The position numbers were made by a program, and so were the translations under genes. A stretch of DNA of 64,000 bases. It comes from Polyodon spathula (Eukaryota > Chordata > Actinopteri > Acipenseriformes > Polyodontidae). The notes beneath the pieces were generated by a model. It searched no databases. It was not told where the DNA came from and was given only the letters and a program-made list of their open reading frames with translations. The stretch is taken from assembly GCF_017654505.1 (NCBI RefSeq), contig NC_054548.1, positions 37,755,545-37,819,544 of the forward strand, read 5' to 3'. This document shows positions 23,893 to 36,473 of this stretch, in pieces (positions within the stretch are counted from its first letter, which is position 1; every line of letters starts with the position of its first letter).

Positions 23893-24190
23893 CTCCCCTG
23901 ACCTTCCAACTCTTACCTAATAGGCTCTCGGTAACTGTCACCGATAAATGTACTGTAGTCAAAGTAGGTTAGTCACACATTGCTGCTACATACAGATAGG
24001 CCACCACATTACAGAAAATAAGCAACTGCGATACTTCTAAAATGTCATAAATCATGTAATAAAATATTGTAGCATTTGAAAATCGTAGTATTATTAATAA
24101 GGTTGCCTTTGTATAACGGCCGCCCTCTTTTAAGCGCTGCAGTTATTTCGATCAATTTAAAATAAACGTCATGGCGCCAAATTGAAGTAA
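23893..24190. repeat. Dispersed repeat, copy 1 (partner at 52165)
   Basis: About 290 bp match 52165-52452 in the same orientation with scattered substitutions and short indels. Shared blocks include CCTAATAGGCTCTCGGTAAC, TGTCACCGATAAATGTA and CGATCAATTTAAAATAAACG. No terminal repeats or coding capacity are evident, so the class is unknown. Confidence 0.8.
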
Positions 24191-24236
24191 TACAATATTT
24201 ACTGAGCTATCTATATCAGAGCTGCCAATAGGCCCC

Positions 24237-24560
24237 TTCCTTGGGTGACGTCTTCAATCTCGCCTACTCAGGGATTAAACATTCAGCCCACAGAAGCCAT
24301 GTTCTCTTTTTGCATTGAAACCGTAAGGGCGACTGATGCGACCTCGCTGGTTGGTGGTCCTCTTCTCTTTCAGGGAATCAGGGTTATGGTAAGTAGCCTA
24401 ATGTTCCATTCAATTCGAAGACGACCACCAAAACATTACTTATGGGAAAGTATACCAGAGCCGTCACGAGGGAGGAGGAACGGCAGCATATGAGGGATGC
24501 ATCAGAACCGCTTAACCCAAGGCCAGTGGTGCGAGCATGTAACCTCAAGGACCCTCTTGC
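24237..24560 (-). mobile_element. DIRS-like element terminal fragment
   Basis: The block parallels 63010-63320 along its whole length. Both contain GGTTGGTGGTC-TCTTCTCTTTC, CAGGGAA-CAGGGTTA, GAAGA-GACCACCAA, GGGAAAGTATACCA and AACCTCAA-GACCCT, in the same order. In the 63 kb copy the tyrosine recombinase frame starts just beyond, so this fragment is the terminal and complementary-repeat region alone. The recombinase part is absent here. Confidence 0.7.
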
Positions 24561-26124
24561 CTAATGTAAACAGTATTGAACAACCACAGTTCAGAAATTA
24601 CTTCTGTAAAATATAGTATTTTTTATTATTATTACATTGTTAATATGATGCAGACGCACCTATTACATGCCGATATCAGCTCCGATTGCACCTCTAGAGA
24701 CTATATAATTTATAACAATTATCAGTAATAGCTGTTAATATTATGTTGAAGGCAGCTAAGGTTAGAATAATGCAATGAAATATTACAAAAAGGGTTTGGT
24801 AATACTGTATCAAATTCATTACTACTGTAGTATTAGCTAACATGTTGTTTTCTATCTTTTTATGTATTTCCCCCCTTTCTTTTCTGTTATGGTTCTTATG
24901 AATTTATTATTTAATAAAGGTAGGGGACAATCATTGACAGAGGCTTGGCAGCTCTGTGAGTGCAAATAAATCCTGACAAAGATACTTCAATTCAGCAATT
25001 CAATAGGTGAAAGGCATGCATGGCAGGTGAATGAATCTGCTGCAACACTCAGCCCCCTATTGGAATGTTTCTCTAAAGCAGTCGGTATGTATGTATGCAA
25101 GTAACAATTAAGTCACTAGCAGAAATATTTGTCTACTTGTTATTTACCTAAGCATGTACAGTGTGGTATTTCCAGTGGTGAAGTGTAGGGGGGGGGGGGG
25201 GGGGGCTAGGGGTACGCCTGATCAGGTGCCCCCTCAGATTTCTGAAAGTGCTGAAAATATATATATATTTTTTTTTTTTTTTGGTGGCCTCAATACGCTT
25301 CAATCGGGACCGCTTTCAATTAGTATTCACATGAACCGCCACTCACAACTGACCAATGACATACCTGCTGTCTGCCAAAGCACACGTTTCAAATTTCTGT
25401 TTGTGATTCGTGAGAGGTTCAACCTTGAACTCTTCTGATTGGACAGTGCACACTGATTGGACGGAACACTGAATGAGAGACGTGAAGTATGGCCTGACAG
25501 CGGTAGGGGAAAGGAAAAAATAATTCAAAAATTATCTTTGGTAACCCTAATTTGTCTAAATTGCAAAAAACTGTTTATGAACCGTCTGAAGACAACAAGA
25601 TACAAGCTACCACCGGCAGTCCTGCGCCAGTCAAATGGTAATTAAATTAGTCAGGATCTGTGAGATTAAATACAATGGTTTGCTTTGCTTTAAACACAAA
25701 AAGTTAACAAAAATCAACAACCATAAGTATGAATGAAATTATATATAGTTATTTTTATTTATTATCATAATGTGAAATTGAAAGATGATGCACATGTTAA
25801 TTTCAAGCCATTTCCTTTGTAGTTTTTTTTTTTTTTTTTTTTTTAATTGTAAGTGTTCTAAAATGAATCTTTTTTTTTTAACTATTTTGCACAACAGTGT
25901 ATTTGGTTATTGGATCTAATGTTAAAAAAAAAAAAAAAAAAGATTGTTCTTTATTTTTCAAAAATAAAAAGTCAATGCACAAATAAGAAGTCAGGTTGCC
26001 AATTGCACCACTGATACTCACCTTAAAGTTACCATTTCCATTCCCTTCTGAACAAAAGATCCTGGTTATGCCTCTGCTGCCAGGGTTCATTATTTAAAAA
26101 TAAAAAAAATATTTTTGTAAGTGG
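24561..26124. other. Intergenic sequence with homopolymers
   Basis: No gene is recognised. A poly(G) run lies at about 25188-25205, poly(T) at about 25826-25845 and poly(A) at about 25924-25940. The T and A runs 80 bp apart are in inverted relation, so they could mark retroposon tails in opposite directions. Confidence 0.45.
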
Positions 26125-26795
26125 CTGATGCTCTGTTATTGGCTGGGGAGGGGCGGGACTACACAGGGTGCGGGTGAATGACTAAATAAAAGGGCACTGT
26201 TTTGTATCCTCTCTGTAGCAGCGAGTCGAGGAGACAGCAGCAGCTCCAACATGAGACACACAGACCCGGTGGTGCAAGCAAGCCACGTACCAGTTATTTG
26301 GTTAGTTATACTATCTTAGTTAGTTTAGCTGGACTGAGCCGTCCCACAGTGTATGTAAGAGATGATATTGAGCAGTGCCTGTTTCTCGGGCTTTCCACCA
26401 CCAGAGGGAGCAACGAGCCACGGTTAAAAACCTGCACACTTTTTTTGTAGTTTTGTCTTAAGTGTTTTGTTTTCCTTTTTCCTTTCGCCTTTTACTTATT
26501 CGTTTTGGTTGACACACCTGCGTGTGTGTTTTATGAAGGCAGGGCACAATACCATTGCTGGTAGAGTGCCCCGAACTGTCACAGAAGCACCTGCCAACTG
26601 AGCGCGGGCTAATAAATCTGGGTGCCTATGCCAGTGTTTCATCATTGAACTTTGTGTCTGCCTCGTGTTTTCCCACACCCTTTCACACCAAGTTAAAATG
26701 ACAAAAGAAACAGCTACGTTTGGAGTTTTTCTACAACAAAAAAAAAATAGAACACCAACGCCAGAGACATCAACATAAACCGAACCTGACACTTC
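26125..26795 (+). mobile_element. LTR-like sequence, ends uncertain
   Basis: A promoter-like GACTAAATAAAAGGGCACTG lies near 26179. It is followed at about 430 bp by GCTAATAAATCTGGGTGCC, a polyadenylation-like signal near 26608. The GC-rich U3-like part (GGCTGGGGAGGGGCGGGAC) and this spacing are typical of an LTR. I could not find matching target duplications, so the ends are approximate. The alternative is another polymerase II-driven repeat. Confidence 0.45.
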
Positions 26796-28393
26796 TGTAG
26801 TTCAGAATGTTATTAACAGCAAGAGAGTGTGACGATACTTCCATTGCCTGTAAAGTGTTGTTTGCAGCTCTCTTGATTGTGACAATCTGACGTCAAACTA
26901 TTTGTGATGAAAAATCATTTGGTAATATTAGAAAGCTAGCTTATTGTTTACATAAAAAAAGGTTAAAATCAGGCATCGTGCTTGAGCGTGGTTTCGCTGC
27001 ATTAGTTGTTATTGTTTGGTTATTTGGGGTTTTTTTCTTTCGGGGGGGGGGGGGGGTCGTTCCCCACCAGATTTTCAAACCCAAGTCACCACTGGGTAGT
27101 TCAGTGTGTACAGTGTAACTACTACTGGTGGGGTTCTTGAATTTGTTTTTACCATTAATAGTATTAACTTTAAAACAGGAGTATGGGACTACTCTGATCA
27201 ACTGCTTTGTTAATATATTCCTACTGAACATAATTTTAAAATTCATTTTTATTAGACAATGTAAGGGATGCTAATCTGGAAAAGATGTCATTATGTTGTG
27301 CCCTGCTACAGAACACTAAGCAGACTTCTGAATACAATTGTTGAAATGTTTACTGGATTGTAACAATCCGAAGCAGTTTTTAATTAATATGGTTATCTTT
27401 AGACTATATCTAGTTTATACATATTTTAACAGATAATTGATGCATGGTCATTGCACTGATATGATCGTAGCAGTGTATATTATATTTTCACCAATTACAA
27501 ATACATCTTCAGTGAGTGCACAAAGGGCTGCTTCCACAGACCTGTATATTGCCTATATTAATATTTAAGCTTTGTGTCTTCCCTTATGTCATTTTCTTAG
27601 CTGTTTTATGTCCCCAGGAAAGATGACTTATGTTCTGCAACAGAGCTATCACCCACAATGTATAATCATAAATGAAACAAATTGTTTGCTTTGGGTTATA
27701 CCAGAGGAAAAATTATATTTTGCGTTTAGTAGGCACAATATGTTATATTAGACAGAAATGACAAGAAACAGAAATTGTGTAAATTGTATGGCATAATTTA
27801 TCTTGTCCCTGTTTGTAGTTATACTTCCAAGTGGGACGGATGAATATTCAAAGCTGCATGGTTTAACTGTTGTAGTTTTAATTAAGGGGCAGCATATGTT
27901 TAAAACATGTGCAAAGTAACTTTAATAGTACTAAAGAGAACTAATTATTTTAAATACACAGCATATGCTTCTAAAGTTGTAAAAAAATTAATCAAATATG
28001 AACATTCTGCCAGTGATTTACAAGGTTGAATCTGTACCAGAAGACAGAAGAATACAATGGTATCTTGCTAAGGTCATTTTGGAGAAATACTGGTGATTTA
28101 TTTGTCTGTTGGAAAGATTGGCACTATGGTATTGTGCCAGAAAATATCCACATTGGAATTGAGTACATTTTACCTTTCTGCCCAAGAACAACTACAATTC
28201 CCACAATAACCAGTTTAATGATAACACTGAAAAAACACTGAAGGGTCTCTGACCTTTATGCAAAAAAATAGTTAGTGCACCTTGCCAACAAGTGCTATTA
28301 TTTTGTAATATAGGCGTGGGCCTTTTATGGCAAAGTTTATGGCCAAAATAAAAAGAAGTCTGGACACAAAAACTACAATTTAGGCTGGGCATT
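26796..28393. other. Intergenic sequence, no gene seen
   Basis: AT-rich, with a poly(G) run at about 27042-27057 next to an A- and T-rich tract. No recognisable domain is present in the short frames. Confidence 0.5.
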
Positions 28394-28448
28394 TGGCGTT
28401 CACCGTTCACCGTTCACTGTTCACCGTTCACCGTTCACCGTTCACCAT
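28394..28448. repeat. GTTCACC heptamer tandem repeat
   Basis: About eight copies of a 7-bp unit (GTTCACC, one with T for C and one ending CATTCA) stand head to tail. Confidence 0.95.
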
Positions 28449-28454
28449 TCAAAA

Positions 28455-28640
28455 ACACACCCAAACTCCTCTATCAAACAAAGCATTCAGTTCCCTTTTT
28501 ACACCATGTGGCTGGGACTAGATTGATGATCAACTATTTAATCAATTCCACACGTGGATTTGGCAGGGATAGAATTAACCCCATCCCTGCCAAACTTAAA
28601 TACAAAATACCCTTCCGCCCTGCCAGTTACCCTCTCTTTA
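28455..28640 (-). mobile_element. Putative LTR fragment, related to 53880-54250
   Basis: Shares with 54100-54250 an AAAG-ATTC block, AATCAA runs and the sequence GGCAGGGA-GAATTAACCCC. On the minus strand this reads GGGTTAATTC then CCCTGCC, a layout I associate with fish LTR promoters. Only part is preserved and there are no defined ends. Confidence 0.4.
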
Positions 28641-29589
28641 TAATTCTTTTTATTTTCATTTAAAAATAGTATTGTACTGCAGTTTTTTTTTTTTATATCA
28701 TGCACTGTATGCAAACAAAAAACATTCTAACACTATAACAACAAAAAACACAGAAAACAACTTACTGCAAAAACCTTTGTATAAGTGTATTTTCTAGGTA
28801 TGTTAGGGGGTCCTAAAAAGGGGGGAGCGACTTATACACCAGTGTGACCAGTAGGCTTTTTTCTGAAATCGTTATCTCAAAAGGGGAGGAACGGGGACGG
28901 GACTTATACATCATTTTTTACGATAAATATCTATACATAAACACCTTTAAAAATATGCTGGTTGCTTTTTGTTTGATAAATGTTAGCCAGCGTAGTTCAG
29001 GGGGCTGGAGCAGGAGGCTTACAAGTTCCTGTCAATTAGTACCGATTTTCTATTTAAGCCCTGATCACTTGCACCTTCGCTGTCTAGAGTTTCATTTTTG
29101 TAGCAAACGTTCAGACGCCGTCTTTTCGTGCTTCATCGCTAATCTACAATTCGTTGCCTTTCACTGGAGGTCAATTCTCTGCGCAGCGCTCACAAGATAT
29201 TATCAAATATTTTCCTACCTGCTCAGGTGCTGCTTCTCATCATTCAGCTTCTCCATTCAGCTGCAGGAGCTCCAGCGTTAGTCTTTCCTGCTCTTTCCAG
29301 CCTCCAGCCTAGCAACAGCACTGTCCAAACCGCAGCTTCATTTCTCAACTCGTCCTCGTCTTTATTAGACAGACTGGCCCTCCACTAAACCTCTAAAGCT
29401 CCTTCAACAAGACATTGACATTCCCGTCGTCAGCGTTTGCCTTGCCATAGCTCCTCTATTTAATCCACCACAAAGATCTGTCAGCTGAACATTCCTTTGC
29501 TCTTCGCTTGCAATCAAGCGCCTCTCCTCCGCTCCCAGAGCCAGCACAATTTACTTGTAGCAATTCACTTGCTCCATGAAGTGGGTGTA

Positions 29590-30724
29590 AGTTTCACCCA
29601 CCTGTCCCTTTAATTAGGGTCAGTAGCCTGGCCAGGTAAACACACATTTTCCCATAGTTCCTTGCTATCACCCTCTGTTCATCCTCTCCCCCCATTGGCT
29701 CATTCAGGTATCCACTCCTCCAATCTCAGAGCTCCTTGGAAGCCAGTACCGGTATTAAAGCTGGCTGGCTAGGCCAGGGAGGAATCCATTTACAAACAAA
29801 CAGCATATTACTTAATTAACAGTGTAACTTTAACTATTTTAGATAAATCCTGGTGCATCCATTTACTCTTTTCATAATCTTTTACTTTGTCCAAACCTTT
29901 CTTTTTTGTTTACACTATTACTTGTTTAAGTTTAGTTGCTGTTCAAGGTCTGTTTAGGGGTTGTTGTTGTTAGTGTGTTCAGTCTCCATTTTGTTCCTGA
30001 TCCTCCTGATATTTTCCAAACGGCTGTTCACCACTCAACTCGGAACTACTCAACAGACTCACCATTTTCTACGATCCTTATTTTTTCATCAACCTTCATC
30101 CATCCTCATCAGTACAGGACTCTATTCGGGACTTCATTATTTGTTGGTGAGATTATTCCTTTTCTGTTTGCTGTTTTTTTCTACTTTACTTTGATACTTT
30201 GGATCCTGTAATTTTGGTTTTGTTCTTTTGTTACTTTGGATTTCATGCGCATTGCTTCACTGGACGTGTTAGGCCTAAATTTCATTTATCATCCATTGCC
30301 ATCAAGACTGTCTTTGTAATTGTTTTCCCTGTATAATTATTCATTCACCTTCATCTCTTTTGCTGTCTGTATGCTAGTTGTATATTGGTGTGGTGTGTGT
30401 GAGTTTATTGGAGGCCCACCGGACACCGCATTCATTTTGCTTTAATGTTAGTTTGTTTGGATGTTTGTTTAGTTCACTACTTTATTACTCACCTGTAACT
30501 TTCACTAACTGTTCTCTGCAATAAGTTGTTGGCATTATATTTCATTTATTACATTATAGTTTACAACAATAAACCATTTGTTCGTGAAATTGACGCATCT
30601 GACGTCCCTGCTTTTGCTGTCTGTCACTCTTGCTGACCTAGTTAGTTATAGATATTGGGCCAGTAGTATCTCCTTAGGGAGGACAGTACAACTGCTTCTC
30701 AGTTGTGCAGAGTGATCGTTACAT
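29590..30724 (+). mobile_element. LTR-like insertion inside copy A
   Basis: It begins TGTAAGTTTCACCC and ends GATCGTTACA, so the ends are TGTAA and TTACA. It has a GGTATTAAAGC promoter-like box near 29752 and CAATAAACC near 30569, the spacing of an LTR with a long R region. The whole stretch is missing from copy B. I did not find a target duplication, so either the ends are misplaced or the flanks have changed. Confidence 0.5.
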
Positions 30725-33700
30725 ATTGTTCCTTCATAAGATCCTGCCCTGGATTTCTATTAGCTACATTCAACATTTTAAAGACCTATCCGTTCAATTT
30801 CATACTCCATTTCAACGTGTGGCAGCTTGTGCTTTCGACTGGTCACAACATGCTTCAACAACACTGCCATTCTGCAACTTTTCCACCGGCGCCTTTCAGT
30901 CCATGGCTACCACAGCAATGCCCTCATTGAGCGACTGCTGGCAGTGGTAAGTCACCATGATGAACAGGCAGCTTCTTCCGGCACTGCGGGATCTGTGCCT
31001 CAGTGCTGCGGTCTTCTGGCTAGCTGCTGCTGCGCTTTCACAATCTACGAGGGCTCTCTCAACTCACCGAATTATGACATCTAAATACTGTGTTAACGTA
31101 TTTATATACATGACTAACTGTCCTAAAACCTGTAACGAAGATATTCAACTCTAAAAGAATACGCAATTGTTGTTCTACACCGACAAGGATTTTAATCACA
31201 ATAACCGAATATATTCTACCTGGCTTCACTCAAGCCAATGGTTAATTCTCATCATAACCGCTAGATGACAGTATAACACCACAAATTTTATACAGTCTCT
31301 AAGCTGGTTTGCTATCACTGTGAAGCTTGCACGCTCCAGCTTTTCTATACATTCCTGCAGTTTGTTGTCACTCCGAGGGATTCGCAGGAGTCCCCCTCCT
31401 CCTCAACCTTTTGTAGCAACTGACATTCTCCAATTTCAACTCTTCCCCTCTTCAAGGACCTGGTCATGAAGCAACCTTACTCAGCTGTTTTTGAGATGCT
31501 CAGTATTTACTATCATAGTAACGTTCTGCTTCCCTGCATCATGCATCCATTCCTGTGACTTATTCCTGCTCCCAGATTCGTGTTTCCTCATCTGGCGCTG
31601 CTCCTCCAATCTGACTAGCTTCATCAAAGTCATCATTTCATCAATGTGAGCCACTAGTCAGTCATGGAACCATGTCCTACGATTTATCAACGTTCCAGTC
31701 AATGTCCTCCTACCCCCAATAGACAATAAACTGCTCCCGACCAATCAATAGGTTTCGCAGATGCCTCAGAGCAACACATTCTTCATCCTCTGGTTCTGCA
31801 GCGGTCTCAGATCTCTGCAATCTTCATCTCTGCCCAAAAGCAGCCCCATCTCTGGATCCATCTAAATCTGCCTTAACACTGAAAGACCAATATCTACTGC
31901 ATTCAGCAGATCCCTACTTTCTGCAGCAGACCACCGCACTCTACCGATGGTAGTCCTCTGTTCTCTATTGCAGATCTCTGCTTCAGCAGATCTCTGCTGT
32001 CTACAGCTGGGCCTCTGCACACTACTGACAGCACTCCATTGTTTTCTTCCTCAGACCTTTGCTCTGTTCAGCAGATCCCGCCCTCTATTGGTAATAGCTC
32101 CTCACTACAGCAGATCTCCACTCCCTCTTCAGATCAGCTCACTACTGCAGTAGCAAAAGTCGCTCTAGTTTACTGTTTAAACCTGCAGCTGCGCTTCTCC
32201 AAAGCTTACAATGTTCCAGCCTTCCTCCAATACTCAGATCATGGCAGCATTCCCACAATCAAGGCTAACGCTAATCCCCATCTAATCAAAATAGGGGGCA
32301 CTTCCTCAGCAATCCTATTCATATCTCCACTCATCCTCCCAAATGTTACAGTATTAATACTTGGTTTGAGACGTGGTACGAGACTGGAAATCTGTCTTGA
32401 TTATGAGCTAAGGATTTCCACTATTAAGAGAATAACTGGCGTTGCGAAACCCAAATCTCTGAATGTGAGTTTACCTTTTCCATTTCAAGCAGACATGATA
32501 GTAGCAAACCGCTGATCGATCCTGTATTAACTAACACATAGAAAGGCGGAATCTCATCTTTGCCCTCATTTCTAGAATATGGGGCGCAAAGGAGCCGTGA
32601 TTCCCCAGTAGCCGATTCATGTTCGTTTAGTCCAGCTGCCACTTCAGCCGTCAGTTCCAGCTCTCCTTCTGCCTCTACTTTCGGTATCCAAGTTCAGTCA
32701 GTTGGTTCCATTTGCTTCCACAACCCCCATCCAGAATCCTCAGCTTCTCCAGATGCTATTTGACTGAATCCTACTCTCAGTAACCTCCTTCTGTCTGCTC
32801 AGCATTACATGTCTGCAGCTCTCCACCTTCTTCAAGAGCTCCTATTCTACAGCCTGCTCAGTGTCTTCAATCCTCTGCGCCCAAATTCGAATAATCATAG
32901 CCCTTCAATCAAAACCTGGCTCTCATGGTCCGTGCTAGGGATTCTCTCCAACTCCCTCCAGTCTCTCCATATCAGCATTCCACCTGACCCTCTGTGGGAT
33001 TCGTAAGAGCTTTCCCCCTGCCTCACCTTCCTGCCTGTCTATGTCAACATATATTTTCCATTTGCTAATTTCCACTCTTCAGAAAAGCCGCTTCTCCCCC
33101 TACAATGATTTACCCATGGAGATCAGCTGCCTCTCTGCCACCTTCCATGCTTACTCCATCACTTGGCTGCATACCTGAAGATGGATCAATTCAGCGCAGT
33201 CGGTCCACTCACCCGTCAAGTATCAAGTCCCCTATCTCCCTTTTCAAGGTATCTCCACAGCAGGAACCCCCTCCTCAGACCATCTGTTCATTGATTCCTC
33301 TCACTCCTATCATCATTCGCCTCACCTCTGAGCAGGCCTCCCTCCTCTCCACCCTCTCATACAGAGCAGGCCTCCTCTCCACCCTCGCCTCCTCCAGGCC
33401 TCCCTCCTCTCCACCCTCGCCTCCAGAGCAGGCCTCACTTCTCGACTCACAAACTCCCCTCCCCGTCCCCCCAGCCTGATCACAAATGTGGGTGAGCTGG
33501 TCCTCCTCCTCAGTGGATTCCTACATTCATTCATCCTTCTCTGATATAGTTGCTGCTCCTTCTAAAAATGCTAGCATGCCCAGAGTGGGGGCTACCTGTC
33601 TGCCGGGGCCACTAGAGGTTTTCCCCTAATCAGCCTCAAGAGGTTTTTTCCTCTCCACTGAGCAGCAGGTATACACATAGTTATATCCCACTAAATTACT

Positions 33701-34183
33701 GTCCCATTTGTCCTTCTAGTCTTTTGTTTATCTTATGCGCTGGCATGTGCTGTCTTTTGTTTGTCTCACGGTGTGGGAGATTTGGTGAGGAGCCAGGGGT
33801 CCATCCTTTTGGAGGCTTCAGCCTCCCTTGACCTTCAGGGGGGTTCTCACTATGTGAGTCAGAGTGGACTCCCGGCCACACTCTGTTCTTTTGCAGCTCC
33901 TGCGCTTATCTTGCCTCACTCAAGGCTCTGTTCTATACTCTGTCTCAATTTGGGATGTGGCTACTCATGCTCGAGTCCCATACTAACCTCTATGCCTTGT
34001 TCTTATCTCAGGTCCCAGGCAGCGTGAAGTCTCGGCCAATTGGGGGTCTAACGAGCGCCCCTTCTACAGAAGTCTCAGGCGTTGAGTACCTCTCCCTCTC
34101 TATCTCCTTTCGTGTCCCGGTCTTCCGGGACCGTCTTCCTCTGAGGGGCAGCTCCGTGGGTCATAACCCTGATATGTGTTTTT

Positions 34184-34336
34184 AGTTGCTGGGTCCTTCG
34201 CTCCTGTGCTCGTGTCGGCATTGCCGCCCTCAGTCAGTGACCATCCTTCTATCTAGTTTCAGATGCTGGGTCCTTCGCCCCTGGGCTCGTGTCAGCATCG
34301 CCGCCCTCAGTCAGTGACCACCCTCTATCCTAGCTT
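34184..34336. repeat. Two-copy 77-bp tandem duplication
   Basis: TGCTGGGTCCTTCGC, CTCGTGTC and GCCGCCCTCAGTCAGTGACC occur twice at a spacing of 77 bp, with few differences. It lies inside the 3' part of copy A. Confidence 0.9.
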
Positions 34337-34535
34337 CCATGTCCAGCTTCACTGGTCTACTACTAGAGTGGGCCTCGCCTGCTCTTCTATCCTAGGTCTG
34401 GTCCTTTCTAGCTGACACTCTGTCCTACTTACCGCTCCCTTCTGCTTCTTCTGCCCTATCCCTACCCCCCAGCTCATGCCCCGTGAAATGAAAATAAAAT
34501 TAGTTTCATGGACATGTGCACACGAACATGATGAT

Positions 34536-34705
34536 GAAGGCAAAGGGTGGTCACACCAAATATGGATTTGATTTAGATTTTTCTTCTGTTCACTCACTTT
34601 GCATTTAGTTAATTGATAAATATAAACTATTAACATGTCTATTTTTGAAAGCATTCTTAATTTTATAGCATTTTTTCACACCTGCCTAAAACTATTGCAC
34701 AGTAC

Positions 34706-34709
<4 letters not shown>
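34536..34709 (+). mobile_element. Isolated right terminal repeat of the Tc1 family
   Basis: It matches 17961-18120 closely, from the last transposase codons (AAGGCAAAGGGTGGTCACAC) to the tip. Here the complete terminus AAACTATTGCACAGTACTGTG is kept. It is again followed directly by a TA array. No transposase body or left end is nearby, so it is a one-ended remnant joined to the end of copy A. Confidence 0.92.

Positions 34710-34776
<67 letters not shown>
34710..34776. repeat. TA microsatellite at Tc1 remnant
   Basis: A pure TA array begins at the tip of the Tc1 terminal repeat, the same arrangement as at 16473-16547. Confidence 0.95.
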
Positions 34777-34783
<7 letters not shown>

Positions 34784-36356
34784 AAACATTTCTTTTTAAT
34801 TAATGTGTGTTTTTGGAAAGTAAATCCTAGTGAAATCCCTTTGTCAAAGTGGATGATGTGTAGTGGAGGACTAAGGTGTAGCTCAAAGACTGCTGCGCTG
34901 ATGATCACAGTCAGCACTGCCCTATTGCAGCCAGGAGCTGATTCAATGCATTTTTATACTTTTTTCTGAATTGAGTAATAGTAAAATTACTTGTGTTTTA
35001 CTCATTCTCAAAATAAATGGCCATAATCATTACGAATATTTGGTTGTACTGGTCTCTGCACGGCCAAACCTGCTACGAGTTACATCATAGTTACTGACAC
35101 AATTTATTAAATATATTCATTTCTAGGACAAGTTGACCTGATCATACCCACACATCCTGTTATATTGTATGTCAGTTTGTCTAAAGAAGTACATAAAGCA
35201 GCTGTCAACTTTGTTCCTGTACAAGTGCCCCCTCCTTTTAATCTGGAAACAAGTCATAAAGTGTTTGCTGTCCTGAAACGCATCGGTTTCTGCCATTCCA
35301 TTAAAACAATATGTAAACAAGATGTTTTCTGACATGCACTGGAATACAGTGAACATTGAACTAAACAGGATAGATTCACAAATTGGCTGTAACTCTATAG
35401 TTTATGAGAAAATACATACAAGAAAAAACATGCTGAAACACTTCATGCCAGGGCATGCTAGTACTGAAAAAACTATGCTTTGTGTCCCATTTTTAATAAG
35501 GCCCTGCAAACAATGTAATTTAGTTTTTATTTTTGGAAGCACCAACTGTAAAACCTATTTTTCACATAGTAAAAGTCAATTGCTCTTTTTGTATGCCGTT
35601 CTCTTTTTTTCTGCATCAGCAATCCTGTTCCTGTTGGTTGCCATAACGGTTTAATACATCAAATTTGCACCGTGGCCCATTACATTCTGTGAGCACAACA
35701 CCAAAACATCATCATGCAGCACAACATGTGTTTTCACATCATTTACACAAGGAGCATGATCCCCATGTTAAATCCATATACTCGGTGGTCTTGTTATTAA
35801 AAAAAAAAAAATGCAAATAATGATTCTAGTAAGATGCAGAACACCCAACTATAATTTTGTATTACAAAACTGGACAGCGTAACTGCAATAAAATATAAAT
35901 TGGCATATACTGTACCAAGATGTTAAGTCTGTCTGTTCTACCAGTTTTCTAATTTTATTTTCAGATGCATGTGCCTCTGGAATATACAACCTAGTTACTG
36001 GTGCCCATCGCAATTTGTACAAACACATAAAAGAAACAATGTTAGAAAATGATTCAATACCATCAGCCAATCAGCTTCCATCTCTATTTGGCTTCTATTG
36101 TACAGCAAATACTAAACAATTACAATTGGTTCAAATACATTTTATTATCCAGCAAAACCAGCCAATCAATACTTTTCACACAGCCTTGTGCTCAGCATCT
36201 TTCAGTGACAACAAACTGAGACAAAGTATTTTACTAAAGCCTTTCTCAATGGCAGGGTGTCATTACGAATCATTACAAGTTCAAGGTATATCGCGGTTTT
36301 AAAGTGTTTTTTTTTTTTAAAAGAAAACAATGTGGAAAATCTTATTCTAATAGCAG
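34777..36356. other. Intergenic sequence, no gene seen
   Basis: Open frames (for example plus 35322-35654 and 36015-36302) lack recognisable domains and codon structure. A poly(A) run lies at about 35799-35811. Confidence 0.5.
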
Positions 36357-36473
36357 CAGTGCCCTTTTGATGAAGGCTCTACCATGTGTTAGTTGACTTT
36401 GACCTTTGACTTGGGATGCATAACTACAGTCGCGATCAATTATCACATGGTAGAGCCTTCATCGACCGGCACT
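36357..36473. repeat. Perfect-stem hairpin element
   Basis: GATGAAGGCTCTACCATGTG (36369-36388) is matched by its exact reverse complement at 36444-36463. The stem continues outward after a 4-nt mismatch with AGTGCC (36357) against GGCACT (36468). The loop is 55 nt. It fits a small foldback element or MITE; a microRNA-like precursor is a weaker alternative because the loop is long and the match too perfect. Confidence 0.85.

Larger units (their letters stand above)
28990..34450 (+). repeat. Large unclassified repeat, copy A
   Basis: This 5.4 kb block aligns in reverse complement with about 43670-47640. Anchors include AGATATTATCAA-TATTTTCC and CTACCTGCTCAGGTG (29198-29228), and TTGTCACTCCGAGGGATT (31365). 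Others are GGACCTGGTCATGAAGC (31458), GTACGAGACTGGAAATCTGT (32377) and GCAAACCGCTGATCGATCC (32505). The strand is pyrimidine-rich with many CTCC and CAGCAGATCTCTGC motifs. GTAAGT and pyrimidine-AG motifs look like splice signals. The longest frame (32039-32515) has no domain I know, and no reverse transcriptase, integrase or transposase motif is visible. It could be the interior of a degraded LTR or DIRS-type element or a duplicated non-coding transcription unit. Confidence 0.75.

Noticed and set aside
28394..28448. CRISPR-like array of short repeats
   Set aside because: The 7-bp units are strictly tandem with no spacers, and the DNA is clearly from a vertebrate nucleus.
32039..32515. 158-codon frame in copy A as a real gene
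   Set aside because: The matching part of copy B is broken by a deletion and a solo LTR, the protein has no recognisable domain, and the first part is encoded by degenerate CAGCAGATCTCTGC repeats.
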